Positions 34,475 to 42,992 of a DNA stretch of 64,000 nucleotides are shown piece by piece. The DNA lies in NCBI GenBank assembly GCA_000985875.1, contig CCRI01000004.1:186001-250000 (forward strand), given 5' to 3'. This DNA comes from Neorhizobium galegae bv. officinalis. Its GTDB lineage: Bacteria; Pseudomonadota; Alphaproteobacteria; Rhizobiales; Rhizobiaceae. The translations under genes and the position numbers were made by a program. The notes beneath the pieces were generated by a model. It saw only the letters and a list, made by a program, of their open reading frames with translations, had not been told where the DNA came from and searched no databases. How positions within the stretch are numbered: position 1 is the first letter of the stretch; every line of letters begins with the position of its first letter.

Positions 34475-34981
34475 GTGTCTGAATCACAGTTGAATGGTGA
34501 TCCTGCACGTGCAGACATAGTAAGGCTTATTCCGGCTCTCCGCGCATTTGCCCGTACTTTCTGCCGCAATCCCAGCGATGCTGACGACCTGGTGCAGGAG
34601 ACGCTGATGAAGGCGCTCGCCAATCTCGACAAGTTCGAGCCGGGCACCAAGCTGAAAAGCTGGCTTTTCACCATCATGCGCAACACCTTTTATACGCGTG
34701 CCAAGGTGCTTGGCCGCGAGGCGCCGGGGATCGAGGAGAACATCTCAGGGGACACGCCCGTTGCGGCGAGCCAGGAGATGGCGGCAAGAGCCCGGGAGGT
34801 CCAGCGTGCGCTCGAGAAACTGCCGCCGCATTATCGTGAAGTGCTGACGCTGGTCGCGATCCTCGGGGAAAGTTACGAGGCGGCGGCGGAGATCTGCGAT
34901 TGCGCGGTGGGCACGGTGAAAAGCCGCCTAAACCGAGCGCGGCATCAAATTCTGCAGGAACTGGGAGAAGAAACCAACTGA
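34475..34981 (+). CDS. EcfG-like ECF sigma factor
   Basis: 168-residue extracytoplasmic-function sigma factor. Region 2: DADDLVQETLMKALANLDKF and KLKSWLFTIMRNTFYTRAK; region 4: LPPHYREVLTLVAILGESYEAAAEICDCAVGTVKSRLNRAR. These closely resemble EcfG/RpoE2 of rhizobia, the general stress sigma factor. The GTG start has GGAGAGG upstream. No phyR or nepR adjoins it as in the classical locus, so this is probably a second EcfG-type paralogue; a NepR-like gene lies 5 kb away. It is preceded by a promoter of the class it should recognise. Confidence 0.88.
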   Translation: MSESQLNGDPARADIVRLIPALRAFARTFCRNPSDADDLVQETLMKALANLDKFEPGTKLKSWLFTIMRNTFYTRAKVLGREAPGIEENISGDTPVAASQEMAARAREVQRALEKLPPHYREVLTLVAILGESYEAAAEICDCAVGTVKSRLNRARHQILQELGEETN

Positions 34982-35018
34982 GCTGCTGCATCGCGACAGC
35001 TTTTCTTTGGAGGTCGTC

Positions 35019-35087
35019 ATGAAGTTCACATTGATCGCGGTGGCGGTCGTCCTGGTGACGATCGCCCCGGTTTTCGCGTTTATCTAG
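35019..35087 (+). CDS. 22-residue hydrophobic peptide downstream of sigma factor
   Basis: MKFTLIAVAVVLVTIAPVFAFI: a Lys-initiated, entirely hydrophobic peptide, either a tiny membrane protein or a bare signal-like sequence. TTTGGAGGTCGTC is an excellent ribosome-binding site for the ATG. It lies 37 bases after the sigma-factor stop on the same strand, so it is likely co-transcribed. Too short for family assignment. Confidence 0.5.
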   Translation: MKFTLIAVAVVLVTIAPVFAFI

Positions 35088-35091
35088 CCGA

Positions 35092-35817
35092 TCAGGCCGG
35101 ATCCTGGTCGAGGTCCGGGTAATGCCGGAATATGCCCGACTCGTTGAAGGCGAGGCGGCGCTTCGACCGGAGATAGGCTGCTATATTCGGGCGTCCGGCG
35201 ACCGCGTCGCGCAGCCTGGCGACGTTTGGATAATCGCCGTCGAAGTTTTTCATGGCGCGCGGGAAGGCATAGCGAAGGCCTTCCGCGAGCTGGAAGAGCG
35301 ACAGGTCTACATAGCTCAGGGCGTCACCCACGGAATGGCCGCTCTTTGTCGGGTTTGCGGTGATGATGCGATCGAAATAGCCGATGAATTTCGGCACGCG
35401 GTGCTTCAGGAAGGCTTTGGAACGAGCCTTGGCCTCCTGCCGCTGATCCTCGTAATAATCGGCGATGCTGATCGGGTGGTGCGTATCGTGCACCTCCGTG
35501 ATGAAATCGGTGATCGTCAGCTGCAGGCCATGGGCGAAGATGCGGGATCTCTCATCCTCCGGCACCAGATCCAGCTTCGGCCCGAGATAATGCAAGATAT
35601 TGGCGACATGCGAGACGATCAGGTCGCCATCCTTGAGAAGGGGTGGTGCGAAGGGCATGTCATAGCCATGCTTGCCGTGGATATAGTCCATCATCTTTCC
35701 CGTGCCGCGATCGGTACGGGCGACATCCACATAGTCGGCTCCGGCCTCTTCCAGTGCCAGCCGTACAAATTCGCCGCGGCCCTGAAGGCCGTCCCAATAA
35801 TAAAGTTCGTAGGTCAT
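35092..35817 (-). CDS. glutathione S-transferase family protein
   Basis: 241 residues. N-terminal thioredoxin-like domain (YELYYWDGLQGRGEFVRLALEEAG, with the cis-Pro in PFAPPLLKDGDL and the glutathione Glu/Ser replaced by ISHVANI-like VSHVANILHYLG), then the all-helical domain (SYVDLSLFQLAEGLRYAFP). Conjugates or reduces electrophiles with glutathione; the substrate is unknown. A weak EcfG-type element lies at 35855-35879. Converges on the sigma-factor transcript. Confidence 0.88.
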   Translation of the reverse strand: MTYELYYWDGLQGRGEFVRLALEEAGADYVDVARTDRGTGKMMDYIHGKHGYDMPFAPPLLKDGDLIVSHVANILHYLGPKLDLVPEDERSRIFAHGLQLTITDFITEVHDTHHPISIADYYEDQRQEAKARSKAFLKHRVPKFIGYFDRIITANPTKSGHSVGDALSYVDLSLFQLAEGLRYAFPRAMKNFDGDYPNVARLRDAVAGRPNIAAYLRSKRRLAFNESGIFRHYPDLDQDPA

Positions 35818-35854
35818 CGTTACTCCAGAAATTCTGCGATCTTTTCAAATATTC

Positions 35855-35879
35855 GACGATGCGGGCCCGATTGAGTTCC
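35855..35879 (-). promoter_or_regulatory. weak EcfG-type promoter candidate for the GST gene
   Basis: Minus strand GGAAC (35879-35875), 16 bases, CGTC (35858-35855). One mismatch in the -10; 38 bases before the start codon. Confidence 0.38.
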
Positions 35880-36087
35880 GCTTCCGGGATCTCAAGACCG
35901 TACCGCGGTCGCCCGTCACTTTCGCCTGCTTTCCCGGCAAGGAATAGAGCGCCGTCGCGCCGAGCCCGGCGTCTCGAAGGCTGGTCCTTTGGGCGATGTC
36001 AGCATCCTTCCGACTCCCTGTGGCGATGCCAGAACCCGTTCGGTCGCGGGACAGTTCCCTTAAATTTGCATCGCGGGAACACGAGCT

Positions 36088-36112
36088 GGAACTTTTGCAC
36101 AGAGCTTGTGTT
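36088..36112 (+). promoter_or_regulatory. weak EcfG-type promoter candidate for gcd
   Basis: GGAAC (36088-36092), 16 bases, TGTT (36109-36112). The first -10 base deviates; distance to the gcd start is 65 bases. Confidence 0.38.
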
Positions 36113-36177
36113 GAGGGTTCGGGATGCCGCGAGGTTTTCGCGCCCGGGGATTTTTCAGTTCGGATAGGGTTTTGATT

Positions 36178-38520
36178 ATGGCTATCAGGATTACCGCGGT
36201 CGTTTTTATTCTGATCGGTTTGGCCCTGGCCGTCGGCGGCGGGCAGTTGTTGCTGCTCGGCGGCAGCGCCTATTACATCATCTGCGGTCTCGGCTTCGTG
36301 CTGACCGGGATACTGCTTTTCCTGAGGAGCGCCATGGCACTCAGGGTCTATGCCGTTATCGTGCTGGCCTCGCTCGCCTGGGCGATATGGGAAGTCGGGC
36401 TTGACTGGTGGCAGCTCGGTCCGCGCGGCGGATTGATCATCTTGCTGGGCCTCTGGCTTCTGACGCCCTGGGTTCGCACCCCGCTCGGCTTTTCAAGTCC
36501 GACCGGCATGCGCTACGGCGCTAGCGCCCTGCCGCTCGGCATTTCGCTGATGATCGCGATCGTCGTCGCCGTCGTCTCGATGTTCCTCGATCCGCAGGAC
36601 CAGAGCGGCGAGCTTCCCGAACAGTCCGTCGCAGCCGCTCCGCCAATGGGCGGCAACGTGCCGCCGGGCGAATGGCACCAATATGGACGGACGCCTTTTG
36701 GGCAGCGTTACTCGCCGCTCGACCAGATCAAGGTCGATAACGTCGCCAACCTCACGGAAGTATGGCGCTATCAGACCGGCGACGTGAAACGGCCTGACGA
36801 TGTGGGCGAGACGACCTATCAGGTGACGCCGCTCAAAGTGGGCAATTCGCTCTATCTCTGCACACCGCACAATCTTGCGATCGCGCTCGATGCGACGACC
36901 GGCAAGGAGAAATGGAAGTATGACCCGAATTCCGGCATGAACCCGGATCGCCAGCACCAGACCTGCCGCGGCGTCAGCTATTACAAGGACACAGCCGCCG
37001 CAGCCGGCAGCCCGTGCGCGGAACGGGTCTATCTGCCGACTTCGGACGCGCGGCTGATCGCGCTCGATGCCGCAAACGGCCAAGTCTGCACCTCCTTCGC
37101 CGATAACGGAACGCTGCAGCTCACCAGCGGCATGCAATACAATCCGGCCGGTTATTACTATTCGACCTCGCCACCGGCGATCGCCGGCAACAAGATCATC
37201 ATCGGCGGGGCGGTCAACGACAACTATTCCACGCAGTCGCAGTCGGGCGTGATCCGGGCCTTCGACGTCAATACGGGCCAGCTGATCTGGAACTGGGATT
37301 CGGGAAATCCGTCTCAGACCCAACCGCTGCAGCCCGGCCAAACCTACACGACTAATTCTCCCAATAGCTGGTCGGTGTTCAGCGTCGACGAGGAGCTGGG
37401 GCTTGTCTATATCCCGCTCGGCAACCAGGTGCCCGACCAGCTCGGCATGGGCCGCAGCGAGAATGTCGAGAAATACTCCTCCTCGATCGTCGCTCTCGAT
37501 CTCAATACCGGCGCGGACCGCTGGGTGCGCCAGACGGTGCATCACGATCTCTGGGACATGGACGTCCCCGCCCAGCCGGTCCTCCTCAACATCACGAAGC
37601 CCGACAATACTATTGTGCCGGCGCTGGTCGGTCCGACCAAACAGGGCGACATCTACGTGCTCGACCGGCGCACCGGAGAACCGATCATCCCTGTGACAGA
37701 GGAACCGGCGCCAGGAGGTGCCATTCCGGAAGATCGTACCGCCCCGACGCAGCCGACCTCGGCCCTGACCTTCAAGCCGAGGCCGCTCGAAGAACGGGAC
37801 ATGTGGGGCATTACCATGTTCGACCAGATGGTTTGCCGCATCTGGTACCACCAGTATAGCTATCTCGGCCGTTACACCCCGCCGTCGCTCAAAGGCTCGA
37901 TCGTGTATCCGGGCAATTTCGGCACGTTCAACTGGGGCAGCGTGGCGGTCGATCCGGAACGTCAGGTGATGTTCGGCATGCCGACCTATCTCGCCTTTAC
38001 CTCGAGGCTGGTGCCGCGCGCGGACATTCCGCCGAAGGGCGAGGACGAGAAAGCCAGCGAACAGGGCCTCAACCGCAACGAGGGCGCGCCATACGGCGTC
38101 TTTATGGGGCCGTTCCTCGGACCACTGCAGATCCCCTGCCAGGCCCCACCGTGGGGCTATGTCTCGGGCGTCGACCTCAGGACCGGTGAGATCGCCTACA
38201 AGCACCGCAACGGCACGGTCTATGACATGACGCCGCTGCCGTTGCCTTTCAAAGTCGGGGTGCCGGGGATCGGCGGTCCGATGATCACCAAGGGCGGCGT
38301 GGCTTTCCTCGGCGCTGCGGTCGACAACTATCTGCGCGCCTACAACCTCACCAACGGCCGCGAACTGTGGAAGGCGCGGCTGCCGGCCGGCGGTCAGGCG
38401 ACGCCGATGACCTATGCGGTCGAGGACGGCCGCCAGTTCGTGGTGATGGTGGCTGGCGGACACGGCTCGGTCGGCACCAAGCCCGGCGACTACGTGATCG
38501 CCTACGCGTTGCCGCGATAG
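36178..38520 (+). CDS. gcd: membrane-bound PQQ-dependent glucose dehydrogenase
   Basis: Oxidises glucose to gluconate in the periplasm using pyrroloquinoline quinone and passes electrons to ubiquinone; 780 residues, normal for Gcd. Five N-terminal membrane segments (residues 1-140) precede an eight-bladed propeller. Signatures: WHQYGRTPFGQRYSPLDQI, EVWRYQTGD, CRGVSYY, the catalytic-region HHDLWDMDVPAQPVLL, and the late GGPMITKGGVAFLGA and GGQATPMTY. ATG 36178 chosen because it begins at the first membrane segment. No pqq genes in the window, so PQQ is made elsewhere or taken up. A bidirectional-type hairpin follows. Confidence 0.93.
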   Translation: MAIRITAVVFILIGLALAVGGGQLLLLGGSAYYIICGLGFVLTGILLFLRSAMALRVYAVIVLASLAWAIWEVGLDWWQLGPRGGLIILLGLWLLTPWVRTPLGFSSPTGMRYGASALPLGISLMIAIVVAVVSMFLDPQDQSGELPEQSVAAAPPMGGNVPPGEWHQYGRTPFGQRYSPLDQIKVDNVANLTEVWRYQTGDVKRPDDVGETTYQVTPLKVGNSLYLCTPHNLAIALDATTGKEKWKYDPNSGMNPDRQHQTCRGVSYYKDTAAAAGSPCAERVYLPTSDARLIALDAANGQVCTSFADNGTLQLTSGMQYNPAGYYYSTSPPAIAGNKIIIGGAVNDNYSTQSQSGVIRAFDVNTGQLIWNWDSGNPSQTQPLQPGQTYTTNSPNSWSVFSVDEELGLVYIPLGNQVPDQLGMGRSENVEKYSSSIVALDLNTGADRWVRQTVHHDLWDMDVPAQPVLLNITKPDNTIVPALVGPTKQGDIYVLDRRTGEPIIPVTEEPAPGGAIPEDRTAPTQPTSALTFKPRPLEERDMWGITMFDQMVCRIWYHQYSYLGRYTPPSLKGSIVYPGNFGTFNWGSVAVDPERQVMFGMPTYLAFTSRLVPRADIPPKGEDEKASEQGLNRNEGAPYGVFMGPFLGPLQIPCQAPPWGYVSGVDLRTGEIAYKHRNGTVYDMTPLPLPFKVGVPGIGGPMITKGGVAFLGAAVDNYLRAYNLTNGRELWKARLPAGGQATPMTYAVEDGRQFVVMVAGGHGSVGTKPGDYVIAYALPR

Positions 38521-38533
38521 CCAAGGGCCGGAC

Positions 38534-38563
38534 AAAAAGGCCCGGGCGTCTGACGCCCGGGCC
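38534..38563 (-). terminator. terminator of the 91-residue BON gene, shared with gcd
   Basis: GGCCCGGGCGTC and GACGCCCGGGCC form a perfect 12-base-pair stem. On the minus strand it is followed by TTTTTG, a proper terminator for the BON gene; on the plus strand there is no T-run, but the hairpin lies 18 bases after gcd. Confidence 0.8.
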
Positions 38564-38589
38564 TATCCGTTACGATGTGTATGTCCAGA

Positions 38590-38865
38590 TTACCGCGGGC
38601 GGGTGAAACGGATTTCGTTGCGCACGGTTGCCACTCCGGCGACGCCCAGCGCCACCTCTTCGGCCCGTGCTACTTCGCTTTCCAACTGGACGGTCCCGCT
38701 CAGGGTGATCTCGGATCCGCTGGCAGTCACGGTGACGTCGCTTGCGTCGACGCCGCCGGCGGAGGCCAGTGCATCGGAGACCGCCCCTTCCAGGGTCGCG
38801 CTCGGGGGAAACTCCGCCTCGACCTCAGGGGGCGTCTCGTGAAAATGCTGATGCTTGAAGACCAT
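38590..38865 (-). CDS. BON-domain protein, short
   Basis: 91 residues, a single BON domain (VTVTASGSEITLSGTVQLESE, LGVAGVATVRNEIRF) after a short His-rich start (MVFKHQHFHE). No signal peptide seen. ATG 38865 follows ACGGAGAACGACA. Third BON protein of the window. A degenerate stress element (TGAAC-N17-CGTT, 38920-38895) lies upstream. Confidence 0.82.
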   Translation of the reverse strand: MVFKHQHFHETPPEVEAEFPPSATLEGAVSDALASAGGVDASDVTVTASGSEITLSGTVQLESEVARAEEVALGVAGVATVRNEIRFTRPR

Positions 38866-38917
38866 TGTCGTTCTCCGTTGTGACACGGCGCGACAACGCG
38901 CGGCGAGGGCGATTGGT

Positions 38918-40861
38918 TCAGCGCCCGCCGCTCAGAACCGTGGCGATGATCTCCTCAAGCTGGTTCTGCGAGAAGGGCTTTGGCAATCGCGGCAGGCGGT
39001 TGTCGCCGCCGGTGGGCAATTCCGCATAACCGGTCGCCAGCACCACCGGGAGGCCCGGCCTTTCTTCGCGGATGACGGCTGCCAGTTCCGAGCCGGTCAT
39101 GCGCGGCATGGAATGATCGGTGATGACGATGTCGATGTGATGGCTGCCGCTCCTCAGCTCCTTTAGGGCATCGGCACCGCTATAGGCCTCGATCACGGTG
39201 TGGCCGAGATCCTCAAGCATCAGTGTCGTGTTCATCAGGACCAGCGCGTCGTCGTCGACGGCGAGTATGGTCAGGCGTCCTCGGGGAGTTGCGACTGGCG
39301 AAGGCATGATCTTCTCCGAAGACTGCGGACAATCGTTTGCATCTGCCGCAGGGAGATAGAGCGAAACAGTCGTGCCCTTCCCCTTTTGGCTTTCAATCTC
39401 GAGCTTGCCGCCCGATTGTTCGGTAAGGCCCTGAACCATGGATAGACCGAGCCCTGTCCCCTTGCCGACCCCCTTGGTCGTAAAAAAAGGTGTCGTCGCG
39501 CGGATCAGCGTCTCCTCGTCCATGCCTTCGCCGCTGTCGGCGACCGAAAGCCGAACATATCGGCCAGGCTTCAGCCTTTCGGTATTCTCGTCGGCCGAAT
39601 ATTGCTCGGCGCTGATGACGATCGTGCCGCCGCCGGCCATCGCGTCTCGGGCGTTGACGACAAGGTTCAGAAGTGCTGTCTCGAGCTGAACCGGGTCGCT
39701 CGCGACATGCGGCAGGTTTTCGGCAAACCGGGTTTCCACGGAGGCGGAGGCGCTGAGCGAACGCTGAACGAAATCCATCATGCCGCCCACGAGTGCCGGC
39801 ACGTCGATCGCCTGCATGTTCAATTCCTGCCGACGGGAGAACGCCAGCATGCGCTGGGTGAGCGCTGCACCCCGTTCGGCACCCTGAATGGCATTGTCCA
39901 GCAGCGGCATCAGCGCCGGATCGTCGGGCAGGCGTTTCTTCAGAATTTCCAGGCTGCCCAGCACGGCCATCAGCAGATTGTTGAAGTCGTGGGCGACACC
40001 ACCGGTCAGCTGGCCGATCGCCTCCATCTTCTGGGATTGGAAAAGTTCCTCGCGCGCCTGGGTGAGAGCCTTCTGCGCCTCGACTTTTTCGGTGATGTCA
40101 CGCGTGATCTTGGCGAATCCGAGAAGCTTGCCTTCCTCGTTGCGGATCGCGTCGATGATCACATGTGCCCAGAAGCGCGAGCCATCCTTGCGCTGCCGCC
40201 AGCCTTCCTTCTCGAAGCGCCCATCGCGCCGGGCGGTCTCCAGGCTGCGGCTGGGTTCGCCGCGTTCGCGATCTTCCGGCGTATAGAACTGGGAAAAATG
40301 CCGGCCGACGATTTCGTCCGCCGTATAGCCCTTGATGCGCGCGGCACCGGAGTTCCAGTTGCTGACGTAACCGTCCGGGTCAAGCATGTAGAGAGCATAG
40401 TCGGTGACCCCCTGGACGAGGAGCTGGAATTTCTCCTCGCTCAACCGGAGTTCCGTCTCGGCTTTTTTCCGTTCGGTCAGATCGCGGGTGACTTTGGCGA
40501 AGCCGATAAGCTCGCCGGAGCGGCGCCAGATCGGGTCGATGATGACATGAGCCCAGAAGCGGCTGCCATCCTTGCGGACCCGCCAGCCTTCCTTTTCGAA
40601 GCGGCCTTCGGTCGCAGCGGTCCGCAAAGCGTGCTCGGGCGCCCGCGCCAAACGGTCTTCGGGCGTATAGAAGCGGGAAAAGTGCTCGCCGAGGATCTCC
40701 CATGCCTCGTATCCCTTGAAGCGCTGGGCGCCGGGATTCCAGCTGACGATCTTGCCCTCCGGGTCAATCATGTAGATTGCATAGTCGGTGATGGCGTCTA
40801 CGAGAAGACGATAACGTTCCTCGTCAAGCAACGAAACGACGTAACTTTGCGGCGCACTCAT
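38918..40861 (-). CDS. hybrid sensor histidine kinase with two PAS domains
   Basis: 647 residues, no membrane segment. Two tandem PAS/PAC modules (residues about 10-135 and 140-265) that are near copies of each other (both contain FEKEGWR and RKDGSRFWAHVIID), then HisKA with the HDFNN-type box (GGVAHDFNNLLMAVLGSLE), HATPase (NARDAMAGGGT, GKGTGLGLSMVQGL) and a C-terminal receiver domain (AVDDDALVLMNT, acceptor Asp in IVITDHSMPRM). A cytoplasmic sensor, possibly redox- or ligand-sensing. ATG 40861 preferred over GTG 40879. Output partner unknown. Confidence 0.9.
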   Translation of the reverse strand: MSAPQSYVVSLLDEERYRLLVDAITDYAIYMIDPEGKIVSWNPGAQRFKGYEAWEILGEHFSRFYTPEDRLARAPEHALRTAATEGRFEKEGWRVRKDGSRFWAHVIIDPIWRRSGELIGFAKVTRDLTERKKAETELRLSEEKFQLLVQGVTDYALYMLDPDGYVSNWNSGAARIKGYTADEIVGRHFSQFYTPEDRERGEPSRSLETARRDGRFEKEGWRQRKDGSRFWAHVIIDAIRNEEGKLLGFAKITRDITEKVEAQKALTQAREELFQSQKMEAIGQLTGGVAHDFNNLLMAVLGSLEILKKRLPDDPALMPLLDNAIQGAERGAALTQRMLAFSRRQELNMQAIDVPALVGGMMDFVQRSLSASASVETRFAENLPHVASDPVQLETALLNLVVNARDAMAGGGTIVISAEQYSADENTERLKPGRYVRLSVADSGEGMDEETLIRATTPFFTTKGVGKGTGLGLSMVQGLTEQSGGKLEIESQKGKGTTVSLYLPAADANDCPQSSEKIMPSPVATPRGRLTILAVDDDALVLMNTTLMLEDLGHTVIEAYSGADALKELRSGSHHIDIVITDHSMPRMTGSELAAVIREERPGLPVVLATGYAELPTGGDNRLPRLPKPFSQNQLEEIIATVLSGGR

Positions 40862-40874
40862 CAATCGTCCCCAA

Positions 40875-40898
40875 CCCACGAAGTTTGTTGTCTAATGC
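40875..40898. repeat. 24-base direct repeat, copy 1
   Basis: CCCACGAAGTTTGTTGTCTA followed by ATGC matches the copy at 40952-40975 at 20 of 24 positions. The other copy contains the inverted repeat CCACGA-N3-TCGTGG, here decayed. It lies just upstream of the hybrid kinase start. Confidence 0.4.
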
Positions 40899-40951
40899 TC
40901 TGTAACAACGAAAAGTTGTGGCCATGCAACAGGATCATTACTCTTCCCCGG

Positions 40952-40975
40952 CCCACGAAGCTCGTGGTCTAACGC
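40952..40975. repeat. 24-base direct repeat, copy 2, containing an inverted repeat
   Basis: CCCACGAAGCTCGTGGTCTA followed by ACGC, 77 bases from copy 1, containing CCACGA-AGC-TCGTGG. It sits in the divergent region between the hybrid kinase and the TetR-type gene and may be an operator. Confidence 0.4.
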
Positions 40976-41078
40976 GAGATAATGTCCAAGTACCATTTTA
41001 GTTCCCCGTTTCCGAAATTTTTTAACTTGGACTCCAAGCGAGTGCGAGCCGACCGGGTTGACGGATGACAAGTTTTCC

Positions 41079-41116
41079 TTTACGACTGACGAAATATGAA
41101 AATCGTCACACGTAAA
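41079..41116. promoter_or_regulatory. 38-base palindrome at the TetR-type gene start
   Basis: TTTACG-AC-TGACGA, a ten-base centre, then TCGTCA-CA-CGTAAA: each arm has 12 paired bases interrupted by two. It spans the first in-frame ATG (41096) of the TetR-type gene, so it is probably an autoregulatory operator. Two nested TGACGA/TCGTCA and TTTACG/CGTAAA half-sites would suit a TetR dimer pair. Confidence 0.6.
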
Positions 41117-41737
41117 ATGAAAGACTTCAGCGGTATGGATACCAACGAAAATACCCTGGATACCTCGCGGCAGGAAAATGTCGGCCGCATACTCGATGCG
41201 GCGGAGCGGCTGTTCAAGCACTACGGCTACACCAAGACCAACGTGGCGGATATCGCGCGCGATCTCGGCATGTCGCCCGCCAATATCTACCGTTTCTTCT
41301 CGTCCAAGGCCGACATCCAGCAGGCCCTGGCCCAGCGCATGCTCGACGGCAGCTACCACGCCGCACTCGCCAATGCGAAGCGGCCGGTGAGCGCCACCGA
41401 ACGGCTGCGTCATCACATATTGCAGCAGCACCGGATCACGCTCGAAACCATGCTCGACGAGAAGAAGGTGCATGAGATGGTGGTGATCGCCATCGAGCAG
41501 CAATGGCCGGTCATCGAGCTGCACCTCGAACGCATCCGCCTCGTGATTGCAGACCTTATCAAGGAAGGCATCGAAGCCGGGGAATTTCGTGAGCAGGATC
41601 CTCATCTTGCAGCCGAATGCTTCATGTCGTCCATGGTCATCCTCTGCCATCCGCAACTGGTTGCGGATTGTCTCCTGGAAACCAGGATCGGCAAGCCCGA
41701 GGACCTAGTAGAATTCGGCCTCAGGGCCCTCAGATAA
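41096..41737 (+). CDS. TetR-family regulator of the adjacent RND pump
   Basis: Up to 213 residues. The N-terminal HTH (ILDAAERLFKHYGYTKTNVADIARDLGMSPANIYRFFSSKAD) is unmistakable TetR; the C-terminal ligand domain is of the TetR_C type found with efflux pumps. Starts at 41096, 41117 and 41135 are all in frame; none has a clear ribosome-binding site, and the palindrome at 41079-41116 covers the first. ATG 41135 may be the real start. Precedes the membrane-fusion and RND genes by 70 bases and probably represses them. Confidence 0.88.
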   Translation: MKIVTRKMKDFSGMDTNENTLDTSRQENVGRILDAAERLFKHYGYTKTNVADIARDLGMSPANIYRFFSSKADIQQALAQRMLDGSYHAALANAKRPVSATERLRHHILQQHRITLETMLDEKKVHEMVVIAIEQQWPVIELHLERIRLVIADLIKEGIEAGEFREQDPHLAAECFMSSMVILCHPQLVADCLLETRIGKPEDLVEFGLRALR

Positions 41738-41807
41738 TTCGCTTGAAATAGTTCCAGGGCGCCAAACGGCGTCTTGATCGAAAACCCGCCATCAGGAGTG
41801 CGGAGCC

Positions 41808-42965
41808 ATGTCTTTCTTAAAGACCAGACGCAATGTTTCATTTCTCTTCAAAGGCCTTGTCGTGGCAGCCGCGCTCGGCGCGCTGACGGCCTGCTCGGAA
41901 GAGAAAAAAGCCGAAGCCCCGGAAGTTGTCCGCCCCGTCAAGGTGACTGAGGTTGCCGCCGCCGATAATGGCCGCAGGCTTCAATATTCCGGCTCCGTCA
42001 AGGCGCGCACCGAGATGAACCTCGGCTTCCGCGTCGCCGGCAAGATCACCGAACGGCTCGTCGACGTCGGTGAGCGCGTTCGGCCCGGCGATGTTCTCGC
42101 AAAGCTCGACGCCGTCGATTACCGATTGGCGGTGCGCCGCGCCGAAGCTGATCTCGCCTCCGCACAGAAGCAGGTGGAAATCTCCGGCCTCGCCCGTCGC
42201 CGGGCCGAGACGCTTGTCGAGAAGAGCATTTCCTCGCAATCGCAGCTCGAACAGGCGCAGCTGGCCAACGACCAGGCCGTTTCGCAAAGGGAATCAGCCC
42301 AGTCGGCGCTCGACCAGGCCCGCAACCAGGTCGCATATACGGAATTGAAGTCGGACCAGAACGGCATCGTCACCACGGTCAGCGCCGATATCGGCCAGGT
42401 GGTTGCGTCCGGCACGCCGGTCCTCTCCGTCGCCGTCGAGGGCAGCAAGGAAGTGCAGATCGCCGTTCCGGAAATGGACGTCGCTCACTTCAAGCCGGGC
42501 AAGACGGTGAAGGCCCGGTTCTGGTCGGCCGCCGATCTGGTACTTGACGGCAAGGTCCGCGAAGTGGCCGGCAGCGCCGATGCGCAATCGCGCACTTTTG
42601 CGGTTCGCGTCAGCCTGCCAAACGACCCGCGGGTCCTGCTCGGCATGACCGCGACGATCGAGGCGGACGAAGACAATGCCGTCGCGACCTATGCCATTCC
42701 GCTTGCGGCGCTTTCCAAGAAGGACGGCCAGTCGGTCGTCTGGATCGTCGACCGCGGCAAGGGCACCGTCAACTCGCGCGCCGTCAAGGTCGCCGACTTC
42801 TCGGATGACGGCGTTCGCGTTGCCGAGGGCCTCGCCAAAGGCGACCTCGTCGTCTCGGCCGGCACCCAGTTCATGAAAGAAGACATGAAGGTCAAGCTGC
42901 CGGAAACCGTCGCCTCGCGCTTCGGCAGCGTCAGCGGCCTTACCACCGCATCGCTCGCGCCCTGA
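41808..42965 (+). CDS. RND efflux membrane-fusion lipoprotein
   Basis: 385-residue periplasmic adaptor. Signal peptide with lipobox ALTAC (Cys29 lipidated), then the barrel-sandwich and alpha-hairpin (residues about 60-200, GFRVAGKITERLVDVGERV and a long Gln/Ala-rich coiled coil) and beta-barrel region. GGAGTGCGGAGCC precedes the ATG. It is followed after 27 bases by the RND pump gene. No outer-membrane factor gene in the window, so TolC is supplied from elsewhere. Confidence 0.9.
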   Translation: MSFLKTRRNVSFLFKGLVVAAALGALTACSEEKKAEAPEVVRPVKVTEVAAADNGRRLQYSGSVKARTEMNLGFRVAGKITERLVDVGERVRPGDVLAKLDAVDYRLAVRRAEADLASAQKQVEISGLARRRAETLVEKSISSQSQLEQAQLANDQAVSQRESAQSALDQARNQVAYTELKSDQNGIVTTVSADIGQVVASGTPVLSVAVEGSKEVQIAVPEMDVAHFKPGKTVKARFWSAADLVLDGKVREVAGSADAQSRTFAVRVSLPNDPRVLLGMTATIEADEDNAVATYAIPLAALSKKDGQSVVWIVDRGKGTVNSRAVKVADFSDDGVRVAEGLAKGDLVVSAGTQFMKEDMKVKLPETVASRFGSVSGLTTASLAP

Positions 42966-42992
42966 TCGCCCCGGCTTAAAGGACCTAAGACC

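Larger units (their letters stand above)
35818..36177. other. 360-base intergenic region between GST and gcd
   Basis: No open frame with a credible ribosome-binding site. It holds two weak EcfG-type elements: minus strand GGAAC-N16-CGTC (35879-35855) facing the glutathione S-transferase gene, and plus strand GGAAC-N16-TGTT (36088-36112) facing gcd. Nothing else stands out. Confidence 0.5.

Noticed and set aside
36493..38535. Open frame of 680 codons on the minus strand
   Set aside because: Mirror of gcd with Arg/His-rich low-quality translation and no ribosome-binding site.
38895..38920. TGAAC-N17-CGTT upstream of the short BON gene
   Set aside because: Mismatch in the -35 box; mentioned with the gene but not listed as a promoter.
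40981..41005. Minus-strand GGAAC-N16-CATT upstream of the hybrid kinase
   Set aside because: The -10 second base deviates and distance to the start is about 120 bases; too weak to list.
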